From Fragum whitleyi (lineage: Eukaryota; Mollusca; Bivalvia; Cardiida; Cardiidae), in assembly GCA_948146395.1 (NCBI GenBank), contig OX411558.1:40195617-40259616 (forward strand): DNA of 64,000 nucleotides, given 5' to 3'. The notes beneath the pieces were generated by a model, which worked only from the letters and a program-made list of their open reading frames with translations, was not told the DNA's origin and ran no database searches. The position numbers and the translations under genes were made by a program. Positions 12,901-25,200 of this stretch are shown piece by piece; position 1 is the first letter of the stretch; the number at the start of each line of letters is the position of its first letter.

Positions 12901-15900
12901 GGTTGCTCTTTTGATGGTGAACATGTGTGCCAAGTTTCAAGTGAATGCCTTCAGTAGAACCAGAGATATAACAAAATGTCAAAGTTTTCGCACGACGACG
13001 CCAACGACGCCAACGACGACACGGAGGCTATAGCAATACCTCGGGTTTTCTCCGAAAACAGTCGAGCTAAAAAAGATATATTGTAAAACAACTTAGTTCT
13101 GAACAATATTTGATACACACTCTTTAACAGTATACCTAAGAATGGAGAGAAAACAAGAGGACCATGATGGTCCTATATCGCTCACCTTTGTCTCTTTGAC
13201 TTCTCCCTTAGCACAATTAAATACTTGAAAGATCATTAAATGATCATTAAATTTTTCAAAGAAAGACATTACTCTATTTCTATGATCGCTGCTTAAATTT
13301 CGAGCCTTTTCTAAACAAGTTTCATGTGACCTGGCCAACATTCTGACCAAGATTCATAAAGATTGGGCCATATTTGTGGCCTCTAAAAAGAAAATAGTCA
13401 TTTAGGCCCCTTTTCCTGTGATATGACATGGATCTTTCCAATTTTAAATAGGGTTCATCCTTGTGACCTAGCCATTATTCTGACCAAGTTTCATGAAAAT
13501 TGAATTATATTTGTGGCTTCTAGAGCGTAAACAAGAAAATTGTCATTAAGGCCCCTTTTCCCTTGATATGGCATGGATCTTTCCCATTTTCAATAGGGTT
13601 CATCCTTGTGACCTGGCCAACATTCTGATCAAATTTCATGAAGATTGGGCCATATTTGTGGCCTCTAGACTGTAAACAAGAAAATTGTCATTAAGGCCCC
13701 CTTTCCCATGATATGGCACAGATCCTTCCCATTTTCAATAGGGGTCATCCTTGTGGCTTGGCCAACATTCTGATCAAGTTTCATAAAGATTGGGCCATAT
13801 TTGTGGCCTCTAGAGTGTTAACAAGAAAATTGTCTTTAAGGCCCCTTTTCCCGTGATATGGCACAGATCCTTCCCATTTTCATTAGGGTTCATCCAACAT
13901 TCTGACTAAGTTTCATGAAGATTGGGCCATACTCAGGTGAGCTAAAAAGGGCAAATCTACCCAAGTATTCATTGCAAACAGAATTCTCAAGAATTAAATG
14001 AAGAACCAAATCTTTTGACTTTGCTTACCCTTTAGACACACATAAAGGGATACATAATTTAAGAACCATTAAGCCATTATTGCTACTATCCAACTTACAA
14101 AAAACATGAATGCCCCTAAAATGTCAAACTTTTAAAACTTTGACCATGACAGACCATCTTGACCTTATTATCTGTAGATGTAGATCATTGAGATCTATCA
14201 TCATACCAAATATGGACATTGTATGTTGAATAGCCTTGAAGTATATGGCAATGTTAAGTATTTTGGTTAACCTTTGCAGTCAGAGAGACCAACAGACAGA
14301 CAGATAGGGTAAAACATTGTCCCGGATCTTTCAATGCAGGAGCATAAAAAATTAATTCCAATGCTCGTTAAAGTATTAAAGCCTGTGATTTCGAGCATGG
14401 GATTATATAAACTTTTGATTCAAATAGCACATCTACTATTAAAAGTAGAGCAATTGTTTAAGGTTAATTTCAAATCCATCTATTCAAATAGGAGCTGTGT
14501 TCCTACATGTCCATGGACAAGTAAACGTCAATTTTCTACTTGTCCAGGATCAAAATGAACTTGCCCACAAAAAAATGAATGATAAATATTGAGAAAAACA
14601 TTGTTTTTAATGAAGAAAATGCTGTAACCCAGCATTTTCTTCATTAAAAACAATGTTTTCTTCCCTTTCATACAAACAAAAGGATGTCTTTCCTCCTACA
14701 TCTAATTAGTACTGTATCAAGATTTGCTCTGGTATTTACTTGTCCACGGACAAGTGGAAAAGAAAAATGTCCATACTTGCCTGCAAGTGGAAAGCCTGTG
14801 TAGGACAAGTCGGGCATAGGAATTCTACATCCCTGAATATTTGACTACATTAAACAAACCTCAGGAGCCAGTTGATTACACGGTCCACATCAGGGGGAAT
14901 AAAAATCTACTATGCATATTTCCTGATCTTTTTTCCGAGAGAAGTATATCTTAAATGATGTGTAATCTGGCTTAACCTGCATTAAATCTTGCGTAACACA
15001 ACAAACCTTTGCTAATCTTCTCCACTCAGGAGCCAGTTGATTACAGGGTCCACACCAGGGGGCGTAAAAATCCACCAGCCATATTTCCTCATCTTTTCTG
15101 AGAGAAGTATACTCTTAAATGATGAGCAATCTGGCTTAACCTGCTTTAAATCTTGCGTAACATAACAAACTTTGGCTAATCTTCTCCACTCGGGTGCCAG
15201 TTGATTACAGGGTCCACACCAGGGGGCGTAAAAATCGACCAGCCATATTTCCTGATCTTTTCTGAGAGAAGTATGCTCTTAAATGTGTAAATTAGCTTAA
15301 ATTGATTAAAATCTTAATTAACACAACAAACCTTGGCTAATCTTCTCCACTCGGGAGCCAGTTGATTACAGGGTCCACACCAGGGGGCGTAAAAATCGAC
15401 CATCCATATTTCCTCATCTTTCTTCTGTAAGACGTTACGTCTAAAGGATGTGTAATCTAGCGTAACTACTGGTGGATTTAATGTATCCTGAAATAGAGTT
15501 TAATTTCTTGTTGAAATCCGGATTTGTTGTCCCTTACAACATGTCGATGGCTAAGGGCAAAACAGTCCAAAAGTTGAAGGTTTTTGAACATTCTCAATTC
15601 TTTTAATTTTGCTAGTGGTAAAATTTAAATATTTGAATATATTGAAAAAATACTTGTAGGCAATGGTTGCAAATTTTCACTTTAGCTTTCTTTTAAGAAA
15701 AGATGTATTAAAGCTGTCAATTCATTTTTTTTTTATTATTTTTCAGATTAATTGATAATAACACATGTGACCTGTCGGGTGAAAAGTAATCATTCTTCCC
15801 TTCTGAATAAGAATGTTTGGAATCTGAACTGCTTTGGACCTCAACCTTTTTTCAAATATTCATTTTATGTATAGATAGTCCTTTTTAGTGTAATAGATAA

Positions 15901-16188
15901 CATATAAATAGATCAACACACATATACATACAGACAGATACACATTTACATACAGACAGATACACATGTAGACAGACATGCATATACAAATAGAGATACA
16001 TAAATAAAGTGACACCTTTATAGATATAGACAGGCAAACATACAGACAGACAAACATATACATAAACAAGAGGGTCAGAATGGCCCTAAACCGCTCACCT
16101 GACTTTTATTCGTGCAGTCGATCTCACCTAAGTAACTTTCTGGAAAAGTTTGCCAAGTTATTGATATTTATTTCAAGAATTCAAAGTG

Positions 16189-16222
<34 letters not shown>

Positions 16223-19200
16223 TAACAGCATTTTTTTCAAAATGTTGACCTTGACAAATGACCTTGACCTTTTAACATTACCTCGACCTTGATACCTACA
16301 AATGAACATCACTGAGATCTTTAATCATGCCAATTATGAGACAGGGTATCTATAATATGCTTAAATAATCTGAGCCATAAAAGTTTTTTGGTTATGTTAT
16401 TAAGAAGTTTGACCTTGAAAGATGACCTTGACCCTATCACATGACCTTGACTTTGATATCAGCAGATGCAAGTCAATGAGATCTATCATCATGCAAAATA
16501 TTAGCTTTGTATCTTGAATAGGCTTGAAGATTTTGGCAATGTTAAGTTTTTATGCCCCCGTATCGAGAGATCGGGGGGCATATTGTTTTAAGGCTCGAAG
16601 ATTTTGGCAATGTTAAGTTTTTTGGTTAAGTTTTTAAGACCTTTGACCTAAAAAGATGACCTTGACCTTGTCACATGTCCTTGACTTTGATATCAGCAGA
16701 TGCGTATCATTAAGAGCTATCATCATGCCAAATATGAGCCTTGTATCTTGAATAGGCTTGAAGAATTTGGCAATGTTAAGTTTTTATGCCCCCGTATCGA
16801 GAGATTGGGGGGCATATTGTTTTACTCATGTCCGTCTGTCTGTCCGTCTGTCTGTCCGTCCGTCTGTCTGAAAACTTTACCCGAAAACTTAACATTTGCC
16901 TTTTCTCCAAAAGTATTTGACATACAAAGCTGTACACCAAGTCAAGGTCATGTGACAAGGTCAAGGTCATGTGACAAGGTCAAGGTCATCTGTCAGGGTC
17001 AAACTTTAAAAAAAATGCTGTTCCGGGGGCATTCATGTTTCACAAACACATCTTGTTTGGTTAAGTTTTTTAGTAATTTGACCTTGAGAGATGACCTTGA
17101 CCCTATCACATGACCTTGACTTTGGTATCAGCAGATGTGTATCACTGAGATCTACCATCATGCAAAATATTAGCCTTGTATCTTGAATAGGCTTGAAGAT
17201 ATTGGCAATGTTAAGTTTTTTTGGTTAAGTTTTGCAGACAGACAGACAGACAGGCAGGCAGACAGATGGACAGACGGACAACGGTAAAACAATATGCCCC
17301 TGATCTTTCGATACGGGGGCATAAAAATGCACCCTGCCACACCATTTATGGCCAAAACAGAACGTCACAAAGATTTTTAGAAAGAATTACTGCAGATACC
17401 CTCTGGCACAGTTTAATTCAAAATAGTCTCAGGATTAGGAGGTGATTATGTTCACAGATTTTATAGTGCAAAGAGGCCCCAAACCAATTTTAATGGGCAT
17501 AACAAATTTTAAGAAGGGTCATCCAAGGAACATTCATGCAGAGTTTTATTGAAATTACCCAATAAATTTTGTAGTGAAAAACATTTGAGGATTTCAAAGT
17601 GAAAACATCCAGGATATTGCAAGAGAGGGAGAATTCCAATTGGTTACTAAGGAGAATAAAAATTCATAAAGAATTGTTGACAATGGACGAAGACAGATGA
17701 ATTACCAACAAAAGGTGATCACAAAAGCTCACCTTGAGCATGTTGTGCTCAGGTGAGCAAAAAACAAACACACATACATACATATACATATAGACAGGCA
17801 CACATATACATATAGACAGGCACACATATACATATTAACAGGCACACATATACATATAAATGGGCATACATATACACAGACACACATTTACTGATAGGCC
17901 GACCTACCTCTATAAACTCTATAATAGCATGTTGATTGTGTTGTCCACTAAATTTGTGAGGTTTGGTCTGGTTGTACAGAATGGATGTAGGATAGGAGTT
18001 GATATTCAGCTGAAATAGAACAATAACATATTACAGTCAATATTCCTCAAGCAACCACTTTTCTAAAGCGACCATCATAAACCGTCGCATCAGAGTAAGC
18101 AAAATCTATGACAAAGTGAACATTCTTAAATGGAAAATTATTCATTATTGAATCTCATGATGTTGAACCCATTACAATCGTCTCAATGAGTCGATTCTAC
18201 TGGGTTTGAACATCATGAGACTCAGTAAGAATTACGCAACAATTCATATATGCTATCAGGATGACTGGTGTTATTTATCATTAAATGTTATACTAAGCAA
18301 CCATTTTCATAAGCAACCACTTTTTTGTGGTCCTCTAATCTGTCACTTTACACAAGTTTTACTGTATATCAAATTATATTGTGTATGCCCGATTAATAGT
18401 TCAATTAGACAGAAACTACATCAAATTTGAAAATTGACTTGCTAAGTTTCACTATCTTTCTGAAATAACTGATTGATTTTTAATACAATCAAACAACAAG
18501 AGCACCACCTAAGTGTGCCTATGCTCGGCTGTCGAGTGCTGGATGGTGGGAAAAAATCTAAGTCAAAAAAGAGGCATAATTTGCACAAAATGCATCTAGA
18601 GTTATCCCCCTTGATAGTATAGGTTGCTCTTTTGATGGTGAACATGTGTGCCACGTTTCAAGTGAATGCCTTCAGTAGAACCAGAGATATAACAAAATGT
18701 CAAAGTTTTCGCACGACGACGACAAGGAGGCCAACAACGACACGGAGGCTATAGTAATACCTCAGGTTTTCTCCAAAAACAGCCGAGCTAAAAAGTCTAT
18801 AATATAGACCATGATGATCCCAAGCATAAAATCATTGCTTTTCCTTCATTGCATTAAATTCAAATAAACTCATAGGACAACCAAATTCATTTTACTACAG
18901 GTTTTTGTACAGTATACTTACATTTCTACATAAATCAATATGTATAGTACAATCAACAGTTCCAAAGTTTACAACCTCTCCATAAGATTTAGCCGCCTTT
19001 CTAAACTCGGGTAACAATCGCATACAAGGAGGACACCACTGCAAAAGAAAAAGCTTTCTTTAATGCTTTTTGGTGGTTTATCAAGAAATAACAGTAGATT
19101 ATCACTTGATAATCTCAACGCAAAAGCAGTAAAATTAACAAAAATTTATACCCTGCTTTTGTGCATTTCATCCTATCCGACGTCATCTATGTGGGGTGAA

Positions 19201-22200
19201 ATAAATGACGTCAAAATGAACGTTGCACATGAATCACATACAAAATGACGCGCTTTACGAAAATATGTCCTAGAAATTTATCATTTTGTCTCAGTTTTGC
19301 AATAAAGAAATAGAATAATTGTTTGTTTTTCAAGTAAAATCCATTAATATTTCATTTCATGAAAAAAAACAACAACTATATCTTCACTCGCGGCTCTGCC
19401 ACTTGTGAAAATATAGCTTTAGTTGTTCACTCACTGAAATATAAATTGATCTTACACTGAATCAAATGATAATCCTCTATCTAACTAACACTCCTTTGAT
19501 GAAATTTAATTTCACGCATAGGTAGTGATGGGCAGATTAATCAATTATAATAGTTAATCAGTTAGTTTGGGCTTCAGAATGTGATAATCAACTAGGAAAT
19601 TTCATAATTGATTAATCAGCTTGTAACACATAAATGAAAGCTATTATATTTTGTTTACGGAACCGACATCAGTTTGATGGCTCAGCTAGAAACAGTTATA
19701 ACTGCCTGTATGTTTACAGCAGTTTCATGCTGGGTCATGAAGTTGGTAGTAAAATTTGCAGAAAGACTCTTTATGTCATGAGTTTAACTAAACTTTCACA
19801 TTCTATTTTTCAAAGGATAACACTGGGAGTGTTGTATTAATCTTTTAGAAAACAATTGTATAATACATCACTAGTAGATTTACTATTCCCACTAAAAACC
19901 ACATAAAATTGACATTGGAAAATCCATCAATGAAAGTCAAGAGTAATGAATCTTTTTCTAAAGGATGATATGATGGTCATAGAAGCATGTAAAATGTTTC
20001 CAAGCAGTAGCTTAAGTAGAAACAGAGATTCAAAAACTTGATTGTAAAAACTTACCAAAGCATTACACTGACGCCCAGGTAACCGGAATAGCCCCCCATT
20101 CTACAAATAGTTCAGCTAACAAAACTATAGTGAGTGAATAATTTTTCATAGGTACTTCCAACAGTCTGGCTGATTATTAAAATTATTAGCACTTGGTTTT
20201 TGAACATCATTATTTGACAATAATTGAAACTAATTCAAGTTCTAAAACCAAGCGGACAACTTAATGAATTTTCAAAATAAAGTTAAATTAACATAAAATA
20301 CAAAGTAAAGTAGAAATGATTGCTTATCTATCTATATTGGTTACTTATATGATCTTTTTCAAATAATATTACCGTGTATCAAAAACCAAATTTACATCTG
20401 TGTTTCAAAATGTGAGATGACTAAAAAAATGAGCTAGGTAGAGTAAAGGTTGGAAATGTCATTCAAAGGCTCAAATTATATCTCCTTGAACTTACGGGTG
20501 CAAAGAAATCCACAAACCACAGGTCATTATTACTGGGTCCAACTCGTCTATCCTCAAAGAAGTCTTTTGGATTCAGTGCTTCAAGTTTAATTTGTGAAGC
20601 ATCTCTGGCAAAAGCTGCGACATCATGGGCAGTAATTCTTCCTGAAATATATGTAAAAATTCTCAATCAAAGTTACATAGGATTCAGTGCTTCAAGTCTA
20701 ATTTGTGAAGCATCTCTGGCAAAAGCTGCAACATCATGGGCAGTAATTCTTCCTGAAATATTTGTTTAAATTCTTAATCAAAGTACCAAAGTCATATGAG
20801 TTATGTAGGGGTTCAACATTCTTATTGAATAACTTTTGTATATGACCTAGTAGGTGATATTTTCACTATTATATCTGTTAGGGTTGCAAACATTACTTGC
20901 TTCAAGTTTATTTTGTGAAGCATGCCTGGCAAATGCTATAAAATCAATGGGAGTGATCCTTCCTGAAATTTATGTATAAATTCTTAACAAGAGTTGTGTA
21001 GTCAAATCGACCCTGCATTCAAGATGAAAATGTGACCTGTCATACAAAAAGGGACCATCTGGGTAGTGCATTAAGTGTAGACCCTAGTTCGACTGTGCAG
21101 ACTGCTAAGGCTGACTTGAATGGAAACATTTTAAAGTTGGCTGATTTTCAGAATCTAAAATCATCATACTGCATTCCAGTATAGGAATGTTAGAAATTAG
21201 GTCTCTGGCTGACCAAATCTCCTTTTCAAATATTTATTTTTCAGAGTTCATAGATGGCCCCTTTTTTGTCTGGCATATCACAAATGTTTATGAAACATAT
21301 GAGTAATTTTACCCCGCTTTGCAAGTGTATTAGGTTACATTTTTCTGAATGACTGCAATCCTTTTTCTTCCTCAACATAGGGCAGTTTTATACAGTTGTC
21401 CGTGTATTTATTGATCAACCCTCATATATGGGCCAGAAACATTGGTAATTTGTAGATATGTAGAACATTACACATCTCTCTGAGTGATAAACAATCAACT
21501 CTTCAAACCAGAATTCAGTTGTGAAAAAGATAACTATTGGTTAAATTCTAACCAATAGGCACTTTCAGCAAAATCAGCCCTGTGTTCCGGATGTTTAATG
21601 TTTCGCGAGCGCTTTGAGATCATATCCCACTTTGCACATGCACATACGTGCTAAGCAAGGTATCAATTCAAAAACGCTTTCCTAACCCTTTCATCCTGAA
21701 CACAGGGCAGGTTTGTTGTTTCAATTGTACCTACTGAATCAACAGACCTGATTTGCTGAAAACTAGAACGGTAGCAGAGCAGACTTACACCCCCCACAAG
21801 CACTTTGTCAAAATAGAAGTGAAATTAGTGCAGTGTGTGTTTGTAACAAATATTGAGGTCATATGCAGCATTTGCATGAAGTTTCATGAATCTAGGTCGC
21901 TTGGTCAAGTTAGAGTCCAGAAACGAAAATTGTACAAAATTGACAGTGACCTTTACCTTTGACCTATGGGACCCAAAAACAATAGGGCACATCCTTGAGT
22001 CATAAGCAACATTTGCATAAAGTTTCATGATTCTAGATTGCTTGGTGATTTAGAAAGGGTCCGGAAACGAAATTTGAACAAAGGCTGACTGTGACCTTGA
22101 CCTTTGACCTATGTGACCCAAAAACAATAGGGCACTTCCTTGAGTCACAAGCAACATTTGTATAAAGTTTCATGATTGTAGGTGACTTGGTTCTTGAGTG

Positions 22201-25200
22201 AGAGTCCAGAAAGGAAAAGGTCTACAGACGGACGGATGGGCGTATGGATGGAAAGACAGACAGACATGGTGAAACCAATATACCCCCGTCTTCTTCGTAG
22301 GTGGTGGGTATAATTACTTCTGTTTTAAAATTGACCAATGGTTATCTTTTATACAATCTGGTCCAAAAGTGCAGTAATTGACTCTACCTACGTGCATTGT
22401 AGTAATTCACATAAGACCAGTCAAAAAATTCTGTTAAGGAGATTAAATCTTTCTTACCATAATATATTTCATATCCACCAGTAGGTTTAAAGACAAGAAA
22501 CATAGGGAATTTGTAGATATGAAGATCATTACACATCTCTCTGAGTAGTAAACAATCCACTCTACCAACCTGAAATAGAAATAAGGCTATCAGTTCCCTC
22601 TATTTGAGGTAGGCCTAAATGAAGCAGTGGGGGATCCAGATGGGGTTCAAAGGGTTCAAATGAACCCCCTTTGTATCCAAATTACTTCCTTGTGGTGGGT
22701 AAATTCAATCAAAATTTTGCAACAAAAGAACAGCCAACCTTTTCTTTGTAGTGTTCGAATCAGTGTTCGATTCACATGAATGTGAAATTCTACAAATTCA
22801 AGAAAGCTGATATGCAGAATCTGAGAAATTAGTCTCATAGTATCCCTATCTATATAGATTAGGATACTATGGGACTAATCACTTGAATTCTAGGCCGACA
22901 TCGAACCCCCTTTATAGAAACCCTGGATCTGCCGCTGTGAAGTCATGGGTAGGTGCACCTGTAACTGCTATATTGCTAAATATTTAACCAGAAATCCATT
23001 TCGTGGATTTAGTGCAAGTCTGTACTAAGTGGATTAATAAGTAAATTCATGTGCCATTAACTCCCGGCTTTTTTTAAATTACATATCATTGGTCTGGGCC
23101 TTTATACTTTATCAGTTGCTATGTCTTACATTGATATAGAGCATAACTTAAGATGTTGATTCTATACCCGCATAAAATTTTGTGACGTCAAAGCTTTACC
23201 AAGCAACGTTGGTGTAAACAAAAGTCACAGTGAAATGCATAACACAATTTTTGGCACATTCATGAGTTTGGGACTAATTTTAAAGTGTCCAGGTTAAACA
23301 TGTTGCAATCTCTGTTGGAATGAATACTACAGTCAAACTTCGGTCTCTCGAATCTCGGCAATCTCGAACACTAGGGAAAATTCGAACAAGGATCTCAGTC
23401 CTGGCAGATTTTGCTCATAAGTTATGGTGTTCGACCTCTGAAAACTCGTACACCAGGACGGTCCAACTCTCGAACACATTATTCGGTCCGGAATTTAAAA
23501 ATGCTTTATATTTTACCTGGAGAAATTCAAACAAAGGGTCTATCGCTAATAATAAGATGTCACAGTTAAGTGATGTTCACACTTTTCAACTCGTAATCCT
23601 TTTTTGACACCTTATTGTCAATTACGCACCGTGCGTCATAATTACTTATTCCGTGAAAAATACACTGTTTTATTGAATGGAATTAGGTTGTTGTTTGGCC
23701 ATCTGCTGTCTAAATTCATTACTATATATTGTTTCTAATTGATATTTCGGCGACTAGATAATTTAGTGATGTCAAAAAACAGACAGATACGAAACGTCTG
23801 CTTGAAAGTATGACAAGAAGGATCCGAACGAGTGACTCGTGTAGAGTGATATGGGTTTTAAATGAAGATTGATCTACATTTTCTCAAAGGCTTACGTAAA
23901 TTTTTATACTTGACAAACATTTAAAGTTCAACATTTGAACGTTGTTTAAATTGGACTCTAATTAATTTTTCAATTGTAATTGAGGCCACGTACGTAACAG
24001 GAACAATTAAACGGTAGGCTTTTTTGTAAACAAAGGGAATGCAACGATAAGACTCAAAAGTTATTTCATTTATTTTCTTTATTCATTTTCAATCACAAAT
24101 CCCGTGGATCAATCGAGAGAAATCTTAAGATTAGTGAATTAAAAAATGGAATTGAAGAACCAAATAAGTATACGTATATTCGGATATGATGTATTACCGG
24201 ATGTGACGCATTCCCATCTTCTGTTACCTTTATATTTTTTTGGATTGGTCAAACAACCGATCTCTCGAACAAATTATCAAGTCCCTAAGGTGTTCGAGCT
24301 ACTGAAGTTTAACTGTATAGCCTTTTAACTGTATAGCCTTTCTTTTCATGCAATAAAAGTGTTAATTCATGTTTTTTCGGGCGTTGACAACTGCAGAGAC
24401 CCTCAAAATGCTTTAATGCCCAAGTCTTTCGCACTCATCGTTGAACCATTTTTTGAGTCTCTGCTCCTGTTAACGCCCTCACAAATGTGAATTAATCCTC
24501 TATTATAAGTCCCTTTGTTGAAGAAAAGCATAAATATCATTCTACCCAGGTAACCATATGTTTTAGCAAGGACTTGGTGCTAAACTAGTGCAAATGACAT
24601 TATATTTTTATAGGATCTTACAATAATTTTATAATCAGCCCTAGATAAGCCAAATACACCTTTTGTTGTTCACATTTGAAAACAATCAACTATTCTATTA
24701 ATTTTGTGCAAAAAATGATAAGATAACGGCAGAATTAAACATCTTAAACATGAGGATGTCATCTGTTTAATTGACCATGCCCAGATCACAATACCGGGCA
24801 ATAAATGAAATAAGGGTTAAATCTATCAAAGTGTTAGGTTTACCAATTTGATCATTTCACCAGTTTAGCTGTGAAATAATCATGTGATTATTCATCAAGA
24901 ATTTTGATTAACCCACTAGAAAACATTGAGAAAAGTATGAAACTAGTTACATTTAGTTCAGGTAACATGGCATGTAATTTTCTCAATTCTAGATGCCTTC
25001 CCTCCTCCCCCTCTACAAAATGGATCAACCAGGGGTCCTCATCTCCAGCCTTTAAATTATCCTGAACTGTCTGAAAATATAAGAAGAAATAAAATTTTAA
25101 CACTTACTTAAACACTAACAAGTAGCCAATCTTACGAAAAATCTAACATTTTTGGCAGAAAAATATTTATTAATATTCTCTTTTATGTTCATACATTTAC

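Noticed and set aside
20055..20100. Possible extra exon between exons 13 and 14
   Set aside because: There is a TTTGTAG...GTAAG frame, but the encoded sequence is unrelated to thioredoxin, and exon 13 joins exon 14 directly at AP-WCPPC.
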